Assembly (NCBI RefSeq): GCF_000334895.1
Contig: NZ_BAFM01000003.1
Span: forward strand, 1-64,000
Direction: 5' to 3'
DNA length: 64,000 nucleotides
DNA from: Halococcus agarilyticus
Lineage (GTDB): Archaea > Halobacteriota > Halobacteria > Halobacteriales > Halococcaceae
The position numbers were made by a program, and so were the translations under genes. The notes beneath the pieces were generated by a model. The model made no database searches, was not told the origin of the DNA, and saw only the letters and a program-made list of their open reading frames with translations. Of this stretch, positions 42,748-51,578 are shown in pieces. Positions within the stretch are counted from its first letter, which is position 1. Each line of letters opens with the position of its first letter.

Positions 42748-43335
42748 ATGTCGTGGGCGGACATCGGTGGAATCGTCGAGAGCGAACACCGCAACGCCCA
42801 GATAGGGTGGCTACTGGTCACGCTCGTCGTGCTGGCCGCGGTGGCGAACCTGGTGGCGGGCGATCTCCTCGACGGGGCGTTCGCGGCGAGCGTCGCCGTC
42901 CTCGTCGTGGTGCCGCCGCTCGCCTTCGGCTCCCTGCGGACGATGCTGCCGTGGGAGGTGCTCGCGATCGCCGCGTTCCCGATGCTCGGGCGCACGATCG
43001 CCCCGTCGGTGGTCGCCGAGGTCGCCACCTATCTGGGGGTAGCGGCGATCGCGCTGGTGATCGCGGTCGAGCTTCACCTCTTCACCTCCGTCGAGATGAG
43101 CTACCGCTTCGCCGTAGTGTTCGTCGTGATCACCACGATGGCGGCCGCCGGGATCTGGGCGGTCGGCCGGTGGCTCGCCGACCTGTACCTCGGGACCGGC
43201 TTTCTCGTCTCCGAGGACGCGCTGATGTGGGAGTTCGTCGCCTCCACGGTTGCGGGAGTCGGTGCCGGGATCGTCTTCGAGTGGTACGTCCGCCGACGGC
43301 TCGACGCCGCGCGGTTCGCCGGAGGTGTCGGATGA
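42748..43335 (+). CDS. Multi-span membrane protein, unknown function
   Basis: A 195-residue protein with about five spans after a short soluble N-terminus (MSWADIGGIVESEHRNAQIG). Notable charged residues inside membrane segments include the Glu/His of VIAVELHLFTSVEMSYRFAV. TCTTTATC at 42717-42724 lies about 28 nt upstream of the ATG. The stop overlaps the next gene by 4 nt (ATGA), so the two membrane proteins form a pair. Confidence 0.7.
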   Translation: MSWADIGGIVESEHRNAQIGWLLVTLVVLAAVANLVAGDLLDGAFAASVAVLVVVPPLAFGSLRTMLPWEVLAIAAFPMLGRTIAPSVVAEVATYLGVAAIALVIAVELHLFTSVEMSYRFAVVFVVITTMAAAGIWAVGRWLADLYLGTGFLVSEDALMWEFVASTVAGVGAGIVFEWYVRRRLDAARFAGGVG

Positions 43336-44000
43336 ACCTTCGCGACCGGATCGGCGTCACCGAGCGCCGCCAGCGCCAGGCGACGTGGATGATGGAGGTT
43401 GGGCTGGTCGCCATGTTCGGCCTCGGACTCGTTCGCGGGAGCACGGGAATCGTCGTCAACACCGGCATCGCGCTGCTCGTGACCCAGCTCCCGCCCGTCC
43501 TCGAACGCGATCTCGGGCTCCCGATGGACGCGGGGCTCACCCTCTGGATCACGAGCGCGGTGTTCCTCCACGCGTTCGGCGTCGTCGGGTTCCCCTGGTC
43601 GCCGCTCACGCCCTACCAGTCGGTCTGGTGGTACGACCACCTCACTCACGGGCTGTCGGCCTCGGTGGTCGCGGCGGTGGGCTACGCCGCCGTCCGCGCG
43701 CTCGACGTTCACAGCGCCGAGGTGTCCTATCCGCCGGAGTTCACGGTCGTGTTCGTCTTCCTGTTCGTGCTCGCGTTCGGCGTGCTCTGGGAGGTGATCG
43801 AGTTCGCGGTCGCGGGACTCGCCGCGGCGATCGGCTCGGGCAACGTGCTGACCCAGTACGGCCTCGAAGACACGATGCTCGACCTCATCTTCGACACCGT
43901 CGGCGCGGCGGTGGTCGCGATCTGGGGCGGCGCACGCCTCAGTGGCGTGGTGACCGCGCTCGCCGAGCGCTTCGATGCCGCGCGGCGCAGCACCGAGTAG
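43332..44000 (+). CDS. Multi-span membrane protein, DUF2238/YjdF-like
   Basis: A 222-residue protein with about six spans. Conserved-looking features are [20 protein letters not shown] and [11 protein letters not shown] plus the acidic [13 protein letters not shown], a pattern of His, Asp and Glu within spans typical of DUF2238/YjdF-like proteins (recalled). It is coupled to the upstream membrane protein by ATGA. The function is unknown. Confidence 0.72.
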   Translation: MNLRDRIGVTERRQRQATWMMEVGLVAMFGLGLVRGSTGIVVNTGIALLVTQLPPVLERDLGLPMDAGLTLWITSAVFLHAFGVVGFPWSPLTPYQSVWWYDHLTHGLSASVVAAVGYAAVRALDVHSAEVSYPPEFTVVFVFLFVLAFGVLWEVIEFAVAGLAAAIGSGNVLTQYGLEDTMLDLIFDTVGAAVVAIWGGARLSGVVTALAERFDAARRSTE

Positions 44001-44070
44001 CGCGTCCGGGGTTATCGATCGCCGGGAGCCGCGGTTTTATGCCGTCGCCGGGCGAACCGATCGTCGCACC

Positions 44071-44271
44071 ATGGTGTACAAGAAGATCACGCTGATCGGG
44101 ACGAGTTCGGAGAGCTTCGACGCGGCCGTGGACGACGCCGTCGACCGGGCCGAAGACACCCTCAACAACGTGAAGTGGGCGAACGCCGAGAATCTCGGGG
44201 TCGAGATCGCAAACGCCGACGGCCGGGAGTACCAGGCCGAGGTCGAGGTCGCGTTCGAACTCGACGAGTAA
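44071..44271 (+). CDS. Dodecin (flavin-binding dodecamer)
   Basis: A 66-residue dodecin: [39 protein letters not shown] with the flavin-stacking Trp36, and [14 protein letters not shown]. Dodecins form dodecamers; the haloarchaeal type stores riboflavin and lumichrome between paired tryptophans. GGTTTTATG at 44034-44042 lies about 30 nt upstream. Length is standard. Confidence 0.95.
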   Translation: MVYKKITLIGTSSESFDAAVDDAVDRAEDTLNNVKWANAENLGVEIANADGREYQAEVEVAFELDE

Positions 44272-44642
44272 CCCGGAAGCGGTGCGGCGCAGTGCGGGGT
44301 AGTGCGGGGCGGTGGCGGTGCCTGTCGTCCTGTGTTCGCGGAGCGAACACAGGGCTCGGGAGAGCTTGCTCTCCTGGCGGATCGAGGGCTCGGGCGGTGC
44401 TGTGCGGCGGCGGGGCGGCGGTGCTGTGCGGTGGTCGTGAGCGCGTGTCGGCGCGACAGCGCCGGCCGCGCGAACACGGGGAAGGGCAGGGCCTCAGCGC
44501 GTGCCCGCGCGACAGCGCGGGTCGCGCGATGCGGGCCTGGTGGAAATGAAAAGGGCGAGGAACCGCCGTCAGGCGTCCGGCCGAACGAAGTGAGGTCGGA
44601 TGCGCGGGCCGGCGGCCCGCGCAGTTCCGAGGGCTTTCGCTT
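44272..44642. repeat. Hairpin-rich intergenic region
   Basis: No gene is supported in 371 nt. A perfect 11-bp stem with GGA loop lies at 44329-44353, followed by a 7-bp stem with TT loop at 44359-44374. Further GC-rich palindromes (GCGCGACAGCGC types) run to about 44620. The right part contains an imperfect inverted pair, GAAAAGGGCGAGGAAC near 44547 and GTTCCGAGGGCTTTCGCTTTC near 44624, split by palindromes. The spacer separates the convergent dodecin and IscA genes, so some hairpins may serve as terminators. Confidence 0.6.
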
Positions 44643-45011
44643 TCAAGTACGGAACGATTCGCCGCAGCCGCACTCGCTGACGACGTTTGGGTTCTCGACG
44701 TGGAAGCCAGCGCCCTGGAGTCCGCCCTCGAAGTCGAGGACGCTGCCGCCGACGTAGTTCATGCTCGCGGGGTCGACGAACACCCGGAGGCCGTGGTGTT
44801 CGTAGATCTGGTCGTCGCCCTCGGGCTCGGTGTCGAAGCGCATCCCGTAGGAAAGGCCGGCACAGCCGCCCTGCTGGACGAACAGCCGGAGGCCGGCGAT
44901 GTCGGTGTCCATTCCCTCACTGTCGAGGAGGTCGAGCGCCTGGTCGGCGGCCGTCTCCGAGACCTCGATCTCGGGGGTGGTCTCGCCGTCGGCGGTTGCG
45001 CCCGTACTCAT
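44643..45011 (-). CDS. A-type iron-sulfur cluster carrier (IscA/ErpA/HesB family)
   Basis: A 122-residue protein with the family's three cysteines: C50 in FVQQGGCAGLSYG and C114/C116 in SECGCGESF. The hydrophobic core DPASMNYVGGSVLDF is also typical. A short disordered N-terminus (about 14 residues) precedes the fold. It carries [2Fe-2S]/[4Fe-4S] clusters to apoproteins. The promoter side faces a repeat-filled spacer. Confidence 0.92.
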   Translation of the reverse strand: MSTGATADGETTPEIEVSETAADQALDLLDSEGMDTDIAGLRLFVQQGGCAGLSYGMRFDTEPEGDDQIYEHHGLRVFVDPASMNYVGGSVLDFEGGLQGAGFHVENPNVVSECGCGESFRT

Positions 45012-45359
45012 GGTGAGTGGTTCTGCCCCCAGGCGGTTAACGGTGACGCCCCACCTTTTGCTACGCTCGGTCGCTCCGCTCCCTCGCTGGCAAAAGGTGG
45101 ATCAAAAGCCTCCTCGTTCCCGGCGGTCACTCGTCGGCCCGCTCGCTCACGACGTTCGCTCGCGGCTCAGCTACTAGCCCCCCGCTACCGCCACGAACCT
45201 CCCCAACCAACTGCGCTCCTCGTTCACTCGCTTCGCTCGTTCACTACGGTGCTCATCCCTCGCGCGAGTCGCGCGTCAAAGACGCGCTCCCGCGCGCCGG
45301 TCGCACCGCCACACTATCGGAGATAGAGCCGGCCGATGCGCGCTATCGCGGCGATCCAG
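45012..45359. repeat. Intergenic region with both dispersed repeat families
   Basis: 348 nt without a convincing gene. 45051-45108 is an inverted, shorter copy of family 2 (CCACCTTTTGC ... GCAAAAGGTGGATCAAAAG). 45253-45297 is an inverted copy of family 1, matching 7659-7703 at 41 of 45 positions, with flanking similarity from about 45181 to 45320. Confidence 0.65.
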
Positions 45360-45512
45360 TCAGTAGTCGATCTCGTCGTCGATGAGGATCCGGTTGACCG
45401 CGTAGCCGACCGCGTCGCCGCGCGTCTCGAGGTCGTGTTGGTCGGCGAGCACCGCGAGCTTGTCGGCGGTCTCGGGGCTGACGGTCACGGTCGCTCGTTC
45501 TTCGGTCGACAT
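45360..45512 (-). CDS. Small ribbon-helix-helix-like protein
   Basis: A 50-residue frame from ATG 45512: MSTEERATVTVSPETADKLA, then VLADQHDLETRGDAVGYAVN and RILIDDEIDY. The strand ATVTVSP, a helix and a second helix RGDAVGYAVNRIL match the antitoxin-like RHH/CopG layout (DUF7557-type in haloarchaea, from memory). It is coding-like with acidic character and a clean start and stop. It lies just downstream of hisD on the same strand. It may bind DNA as a dimer; no partner toxin is visible. Confidence 0.68.
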   Translation of the reverse strand: MSTEERATVTVSPETADKLAVLADQHDLETRGDAVGYAVNRILIDDEIDY

Positions 45513-45574
45513 GGCCCACAGTACGCGGCGCAGCTATCTAACGACACGCCCTGCGCACTCGTGGTGAGGCCCGG

Positions 45575-46885
45575 CTACTCGCGAAGCCGATCCGACGCTC
45601 GGTCCGCGGCCTCGGCCTCACGAAGCCTGAGCGCGACGCTCTCGGCGTGCGCCTCCAGCCCCTCCGCCGCGGCGAGCGTCGTTACCGTGTCGCCGAGCGC
45701 GTCGAGCGCGTCCGCATCGAGCCGCTGGACCGTCGTCGACCGGAGGAAGCTGTCGACCGAGAGACCGCCGGCGACCTTCGCGTGCCCACCCGTCGGGAGG
45801 ACGTGGTTCGGCCCGGCGGCGTAATCGCCGGCCGCAACGGGTGAGTACGGGCCGAGAAACGCACTTCCCGCGCTCGGGATCCGATCGAGCAGCGCCTCGT
45901 CCTCGCTGGCTTGAATCGAGAGGTGCTCGGCGGCGTACTCCTCGCAGAAGAGGACGGCTTCGGACATCGATCGGGCGTGGAACACCCCGCTCGCATCGTT
46001 TTCGAGCGCCTCGCGGATGGTGTCCTCGCGCTCGCGGCCCCCGATTCGAGCGTCGACCTCGTCGACGATCCGCTCGGCGAGCGTTTCGTCGTCGGTAACT
46101 GCGACGACCGACGCGTTCGGGTCGTGTTCGGCTTGGGCGAGCAGGTCGGCGGCAACGAACTGCGGCTCCGCGGTCTCGTCGGCGAGCACGCAGATCTCGC
46201 TCGGTCCCGCGAGAAAGTCGATCGCACAGTCGTTTCTGACGGCAGCCTTCGCGGCGGTCACCCAGCGGTTGCCAGGCCCGACGATTTTCTGGACTCGGGG
46301 AACGGTCTCGGTGCCGTACGCGAGCGCTGCGATCGCCTGTGCGCCGCCAGCCTGATAGATCGCGTCCGCGCCCGCGACGTGGAGCGCCGCGAGCGTCGCA
46401 GGGTTGATCATCTCGGCGGGCGGCGTCGCTACCGCGACCTGCTCGACGCCCGCAACCTCCGCCGGAACGACGGTCATCAACGCGCTGGAAGGATAGGCAG
46501 CCGATCCACCGGGGACGTACGCGCCGGCCCGCTCGATCGGTCGGTAGCGCCGGCCCAGTTCGCGGCCGTCGAACGACTCGCGCCAGTCGTCGGGGACCTG
46601 GCGTTCGTGAAACTCCCGAATGTTGGCGGCGGCGGTCTCGATCGCGTCCCTGAGATCGTCGTCGATCCCGTCGTACGCGCGCTCGGCTTCGTCGGTCACG
46701 TCGAGCGAGCCCACAGTGACGTCGTCGAACTCCTCGGCGTACTCCCGGAGCGCGACGTCGCCCTCCTCACGCACGCGATCGACGATTTCTGCCACGTCGG
46801 ACTCGATCGCCGCGATCCCGGCGTCGCGATCGAACAGCGCACGGCGCTCGTCGGGCGCGAGCTCCGCGACGGCGTTCACGTTCAT
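45575..46885 (-). CDS. hisD: Histidinol dehydrogenase
   Basis: A 436-residue protein with clear HisD features: YRPIERAGAYVPGGSAAYPS, MTVVPAEVAGV, KIVGPGNRWVTAAKAAV, DFLAGPSEICVLAD (zinc site region), LAQAEHDPNASVVAVT and EEYAAEHLSIQ, ending in the GGHAKVAGGLSV loop. It catalyses the last two NAD-dependent steps of histidine synthesis (histidinol to histidine). Length is standard. No other his gene is nearby, as is usual in haloarchaea. Confidence 0.96.
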   Translation of the reverse strand: MNVNAVAELAPDERRALFDRDAGIAAIESDVAEIVDRVREEGDVALREYAEEFDDVTVGSLDVTDEAERAYDGIDDDLRDAIETAAANIREFHERQVPDDWRESFDGRELGRRYRPIERAGAYVPGGSAAYPSSALMTVVPAEVAGVEQVAVATPPAEMINPATLAALHVAGADAIYQAGGAQAIAALAYGTETVPRVQKIVGPGNRWVTAAKAAVRNDCAIDFLAGPSEICVLADETAEPQFVAADLLAQAEHDPNASVVAVTDDETLAERIVDEVDARIGGREREDTIREALENDASGVFHARSMSEAVLFCEEYAAEHLSIQASEDEALLDRIPSAGSAFLGPYSPVAAGDYAAGPNHVLPTGGHAKVAGGLSVDSFLRSTTVQRLDADALDALGDTVTTLAAAEGLEAHAESVALRLREAEAADRASDRLRE

Positions 46886-46932
46886 GGCGGAGGTTCGCGG
46901 CCGGCGCGAAAACGGTTTGGGGTCTCGGGGCC

Positions 46933-47145
46933 TCACTCCTCGATCTCGACGAGGCCGAGCGCCGAAAGCACCGCTCGCACGAGGAGATAACACACGAGGC
47001 CGAACGCGACGAGACCGACAGGGCCGGCGAGCAGCCGCGCGGTTCGGAAGGGAAGAACGAGCCGGCTGAAACCGAGGATCACGAAGCTCACGAGGATCAG
47101 TCCGAACGCGAGAAGTGAGAGCGTCACGAACCGGCTGCGATCCAT
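46933..47145 (-). CDS. Small two-span membrane protein
   Basis: A 70-residue protein with two hydrophobic helices (LSLLAFGLILVSFVILGF and LAGPVGLVAFGLVCYLLVRA) joined by a basic loop and ending in VEIEE. The composition is convincing for a membrane protein. It lies 47 nt upstream of hisD on the same strand. The function is unknown. Confidence 0.62.
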   Translation of the reverse strand: MDRSRFVTLSLLAFGLILVSFVILGFSRLVLPFRTARLLAGPVGLVAFGLVCYLLVRAVLSALGLVEIEE

Positions 47146-48549
47146 TCGGGCGACGGTACGCTGCTCGCTGGAATGAAGCTGTCGTCTGGAACGTTACCGG
47201 TCGAGAACTCACGGCAGGCTCTGTGACCTGGAACCACCCGATCGATAACTGTCCTGTCGATCGGGGACACTCGAAAACTCGATCCCCGCATCGGAGCACT
47301 CCCCGATGCCGGCCGACAGCGAACGCCAGAGTGGGAACAGGCTCCTAGAGCGAACATTTTTAGCGGAACTTTTCTCAGATCCGGATCACGACATGACCCC
47401 GGCTATCTGTTCGATACGGCACCGATACAGCCCAGAAAGGGTATGAATGGCTTCAATAGCTCCATTCGATCTTTGTACGTCGTAACATTCCGGACAGTCG
47501 GTCCGAATATCGACGGTCGACCTCTCCAGTTTGTTTTATTTGCTTCGGCACCAATCGGTTCACGAGTGAACGCTCGTCGAACGCGTTGGTTGGGGCTTCG
47601 GCGTACCCGATCCCGGTCGATCAGCCTCGCGCAGCGGGCACGAACCTACTGCACGGCTAGCCTGATCGGGCCCGGAACACGTTCCACGAACTCGCCTCGA
47701 AGTCGCCACCAGAATTCAACCACTTCTGCAGGTGGCAGAACAGGAAAAAGTGCCGCGGTAACCATCGGATGGAATGCCCGCACTCGACTGCGCTTCGATC
47801 CGGACTGGGTGATCAGCTCCAACTTTGATTTCAACATGTGACGATGTCGGGCTTTCCGTGCGGGGTAACACGAGTAGTACTGTTACTGGCGTGGGTTCTA
47901 TCGGTGACCTCTCTGAACAAAAGTGACGTACTGGAAGGGCTGCTGCGCCAGGGTGAGCCAACGAGGCAACCGCAACCGACCGAAGAACGTGCCGAACGTA
48001 CTGTCTGAACGCATCGTCGAGAACGTGATGCCCGCAGTCGTCGGAGTCATCAGTTTCTGCACCACCACGGACGGGATCGTGTGGACGGGCTCGAACGATA
48101 CCACGGCCCACCAGGGGCGAATCGAACTGAACTGACTGACGTCGTCTCTCGGTCCTCCCGTGCGCAGAAACGCGGTAAGGGAGCGACTCCCGGTGAACCG
48201 TCGACGTGATCGTCCGCTGGCCGAACACCCGGGTAACGGCGTAGCGGATCTCCTCCTCCGAGTCCCTTCCTGAGGGTGGCGAGGTCGTCACCCTCTTCCG
48301 GTTATTCCGGAAACCCGAACACGGAGCCCTCGAAGATTCGGTTCGGCCGTCGATGCACCTGCTCGGGACGGAGCCTCGACCCTCCGGGCACCGGTTGGCA
48401 CTCGTTCGGTGTGGAGGGTATCCGGGAGTGTGGTCGAGAAGTCCCGAGGCGTCGCCACGGGATTTCGCTCACCTCGTCAGTTGGAGTCGGTGAACTCCGA
48501 TCCGGCGGGACCACGTCGTTCGAACGGCTGGCGGGGACGACTTCGCCAG
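47146..48549. other. Gene-poor, lower-G+C region left of the catabolic island
   Basis: About 1.4 kb without a gene I can support. Three 60-nt rows counted by eye (47341-47400, 47461-47580) are 50% G+C, well below the neighbouring genes. Several open frames exist: plus 47443-47841, and minus 47646-47837, 47716-48291 and 47898-48104. They overlap each other and lack recognisable domains, and none has a matching promoter and start. The region may hold decayed genes or an insertion scar. An operator-like element lies at 48296-48313. Confidence 0.55.
48296..48313. promoter_or_regulatory. Candidate operator (CCGG-N5-CCGG), left island edge
   Basis: TTCCGGTTATTCCGGAAA. The two CCGG cores are 9 nt apart, as in the elements at 56172, 56338 and 56439 around the iclR-type gene. 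The flanks also match the 56336 copy (CTCTTCCGG...ATTCCGGA..CCCGA). It lies 3' of the LLM gene rather than in front of an identified promoter. Confidence 0.4.
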
Positions 48550-49500
48550 TTACAGTGCGTCGAGAACGCGGTCGCCGACGCGTTCGAGCTGCTCGGCTTG
48601 GGCGTCCACGTCGGTCGTATAGAAGTCGAGGTTCACGCGGGTCGCTCCGGCCTCGGCGTACTGCTCTACCTCTTCGACGATCGATTCGGCCTCGCCGACG
48701 AACAGGCGGTCCGTGTCCAGATCGGTGTCGGTGCCGACGTGAATCGGGCGGGTGACCACCATCTGTGGCTCGCCGTCCCGATCGAAGTCGGACCAGGCAC
48801 GCACGAGCCGTTCGCGTATCTCGCGCACCTCCTCGGGCTTGTCCCAGATCGTCGTCCAGCCGTCCCCGTACTCCGCGGTTCGTCGGATCGACGCACCGGA
48901 CTTCCCGCCCACCAGGATCGGGATCGGTTCGTCGGGGTTCGGATAGAACCCGAGAGGTTCGAAGGAGTGGAACTCGCCGTCGAAGCCCAGGACCTCCTTC
49001 TCGCGGACGCGCTCGAACATCTCGAGGAACTCGTCCGTTCGGGTGCCTCGCTCTTCGAACGGGATCCCCAGCGCTTCGAACTCCGAGGAGAGCCAGCCGG
49101 GTGCGACGCCGAGTTCGAACCGGCCCTCGGAGAGCGCGTGTGCACTCAGACAGTTCTTCGCGAGCAGGACCGGGTGCCGGTACGGGACCGACAGGACGTT
49201 CGTCCCCAGCGTGATCTCCTCGGTGATGGCAGCGAGGTGTGCGAACAGCTGGAACACGTCGAAGATCGGCGTCGTCGTGTCGAACGGGGGCTCACCCGTC
49301 TTCGAGTACTCGTAGTCGGTCGGGATCTCCTCGGGATAGGCCACGTGATCGCCAGCGACCACCGCGTCGAGGCCGACCTCCTCGGCGGTCGTCGCCAGCC
49401 GTCGGACCGCCGGCGGGATCTCCGCCTCCTCCAGTCCGTAGTCGTTGCTCGCCGCGGTCAGCATCACGCCGAACGTGACGTCGCTCGCGTCGCCGCTCAT
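48550..49500 (-). CDS. LLM-class flavin/F420-dependent oxidoreductase (TIGR03619-like)
   Basis: A 316-residue bacterial-luciferase-fold enzyme: FGVMLTAASNDYGLEEAEIP at the start, ATTAEEVGLDAVVAGDHVAYP, LGTNVLSVPYRHPVLLAKN, RFELGVAPGWLSSEFEALGI and PILVGGKSGASIRRTAEYGD. These features are typical of F420- or FMN-dependent LLM proteins in actinobacterial catabolic clusters; F420 is available in haloarchaea. ATG 49500 gives the usual N-terminus, though a GTG at 49587, about 25 nt from an A/T-rich TATA-like stretch, is possible. It is the leftmost gene of the catabolic island. Confidence 0.88.
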   Translation of the reverse strand: MSGDASDVTFGVMLTAASNDYGLEEAEIPPAVRRLATTAEEVGLDAVVAGDHVAYPEEIPTDYEYSKTGEPPFDTTTPIFDVFQLFAHLAAITEEITLGTNVLSVPYRHPVLLAKNCLSAHALSEGRFELGVAPGWLSSEFEALGIPFEERGTRTDEFLEMFERVREKEVLGFDGEFHSFEPLGFYPNPDEPIPILVGGKSGASIRRTAEYGDGWTTIWDKPEEVREIRERLVRAWSDFDRDGEPQMVVTRPIHVGTDTDLDTDRLFVGEAESIVEEVEQYAEAGATRVNLDFYTTDVDAQAEQLERVGDRVLDAL

Positions 49501-49780
49501 CTCGTCGGTGCACCCCTGTCGATCGGAGCGGACCACTCTGTTCGACGGGCTACGGTACGGCTGTGGGATCCATGCACGGACATACACCCATTCTGTCTTT
49601 CAGTCCAATTATCTCTTTTGGTAGGGAGTAGCTGGCAGCGTACGGATCGCTCTCGGTTGCCTTGCTCACCGCGGGATGTTTGGACGGACGGAGCGTCGTC
49701 GACACGGTCGTGGCTGGATAGACAGGCGATTTTGTGGCCGGGTAGACGGGCGATCTCGGGGAGTCGCGATCGAGAACGAC

Positions 49781-51439
49781 TCAGTCCTTCCCGACTTCGA
49801 CGCCTGCTGTCTCCCGGTCCCAGGTCCGCTCCGAGTTCCCTCGCTCCCGGAGCTTCGCCTTCTGGATCTTCTCGTTCTCGGTCTTGGGGAGTCCGTCCAC
49901 GACCTCCAGATATCGCGGGACCATGAAATGGGGTATGCGATCGTCGGCCCACTCGACGAGTTCCTCCTCCGTCGCGGACGCATCCGTCTCGAAGACGAGG
50001 AACGCCTTGACTTCGTCCTCGCCGCCCTCCTCTTCGGCTCTGACGCCGACGACGGCGCACTCCTCCACCGCCGGGTGTTCGAGGAGGGGCTGTTCGACCT
50101 CGTACGTCGAGATGTTCTCGCCACGCCGCCGGAGCGTGTCGCCCATTCGATCGACGAAGTAGAACCAGCCGTTGTCGTCTCGGCGGAGGCCGTCGCCCGT
50201 GTGGAACCAGCCGTTCCGGAGCGCTTCGACGGTCTTCTCCGGCATCCCGTAGTATCCCGGCGTCATGATCCACGGAATCGCCGGGCGGATGGCGTACTCG
50301 CCCATCGTCCCGGTCTCCACCGGCCAGTCGGTCTCCGGGTCGACCAGCTGAACGTCGAAGTACTGCGAGAGCAAGAGCCCCGCGGCCCCGTCCGGTCGCT
50401 CGACGCCGTAGGGAGCCAGAACGGGCATACAGGTCTCGGTGGTGCCGATCACTTCGGTGATGAACTCGATCCCGTACCGCTCCTCGAACTCGTCCTGGAT
50501 GCCGTAGGCCGTGGGGGCCGCGAACAGACAGCGGAGGTCGTTGTCGTCGTCGATGTCGCGCTCGGGCTGCTGGAAGACGAAGTCCATCATCGACCCGAGG
50601 AAGTTACAGACGGTCGCGCCGGTCTCGTGCAGCCTGTCGACCCAGTTCGACGCGCTGAACTTCTCGAAGAGTGCGACCTCCGCGCCGACGATCAGGGCGG
50701 GAAAGACGACGAGCACCTGCGCGTTGGAGTGAAACAGCGGGTTCCCCGTCATGTAGACGTCGTCGTCCGTGAGTTGGGTGATGTTGACACACTGCTCGGC
50801 GAAGAAGTACTGGTGGGCGTAGGTCTTCTGGATCGCCTTCGAGGGTCCGGTCGTCCCCGAGGTCATGATGATCGACGCGACGTCGTTGCACGCGATGTCG
50901 GCCTCGGGCTTCGAGTCGTCGTCGGTGGACAGGTCCCGATAGCGGCCGAACTCGATCGAGGCGTCGGCCCCTCCATCCGGAGGGCCGTCGCCCAGGAGGA
51001 CGACGTCCGTGAGGTGGTCGAGCGACGACTCGACGTCCAGAACGCGCGAAGCGTACGACTCGTGGAAGACGCCGAACGCCGCCTCGGTGAGGTTGGCCAC
51101 GTGGGTCAGCGTATCCCGCTTGTAGCTCGTGTTCACGGGAACCTCGACTGCCCCGATCTTGCTCAGTGCGAACCAGAGGTAGACGTACTCGGGCGAGTTC
51201 GGCAACATCAGCAGCACGTGGTCGCCGTTCTCCACGCCACGCTCGCGCAGTCCGTGGGCGAGCCGGTTCACGATCCGGTCGGTTTCGGCGAACGTGACGG
51301 CCTCGTCGGCCGTCTCCCAGCGGAGGAACGGCTCGTCGGGTCGTTCGCGCGCCTGATGTTCGAGGATCCGGGGCAACAGCCAGTCCTCCTGGTCCTCCCA
51401 CTGCAGTTCGTACTCGGCGAAGTCCTCGTAGGTCTGCAT
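49781..51439 (-). CDS. AMP-dependent acyl-CoA synthetase/ligase
   Basis: A 552-residue ANL-superfamily ligase: P-loop IIMTSGTTGPSKAIQKTY, A5 motif IGTTETCMPV, A7-A8 GWFHTGDGLRRDDNGWFYFVDR, hinge RMGDTLRRRGENIS, and the catalytic Lys in PKTENEKIQKAKL. It resembles the carnitine/cyclohexane-carboxylate and short-acid CoA ligases (CaiC-like) and would activate the island's acid substrate as a CoA thioester. GCTATTAG on the minus strand near 51462-51470 fits a leaderless start at 51439. It is divergent from the thiolase gene. Confidence 0.92.
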   Translation of the reverse strand: MQTYEDFAEYELQWEDQEDWLLPRILEHQARERPDEPFLRWETADEAVTFAETDRIVNRLAHGLRERGVENGDHVLLMLPNSPEYVYLWFALSKIGAVEVPVNTSYKRDTLTHVANLTEAAFGVFHESYASRVLDVESSLDHLTDVVLLGDGPPDGGADASIEFGRYRDLSTDDDSKPEADIACNDVASIIMTSGTTGPSKAIQKTYAHQYFFAEQCVNITQLTDDDVYMTGNPLFHSNAQVLVVFPALIVGAEVALFEKFSASNWVDRLHETGATVCNFLGSMMDFVFQQPERDIDDDNDLRCLFAAPTAYGIQDEFEERYGIEFITEVIGTTETCMPVLAPYGVERPDGAAGLLLSQYFDVQLVDPETDWPVETGTMGEYAIRPAIPWIMTPGYYGMPEKTVEALRNGWFHTGDGLRRDDNGWFYFVDRMGDTLRRRGENISTYEVEQPLLEHPAVEECAVVGVRAEEEGGEDEVKAFLVFETDASATEEELVEWADDRIPHFMVPRYLEVVDGLPKTENEKIQKAKLRERGNSERTWDRETAGVEVGKD

Positions 51440-51578
51440 GAGGGAAGCGCAGAGCGGTGAGCACTAATAGCCACCGCTGGTCACGTCGTAGCCGGGCGAG
51501 GGAATCCGTCCCCGTGTGGCTCGGCTCTCGCGGTGAACGAAGAGGGGGTTAATGTGTCCGCGTTCCGAAGGCGTCGGT

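Noticed and set aside
47443-47841. 132-residue plus frame in the gene-poor region, and minus frames at 47646-47837 and 47716-48291
   Set aside because: They overlap one another, have no recognisable domain and no well-placed promoter; a decayed gene remains possible.
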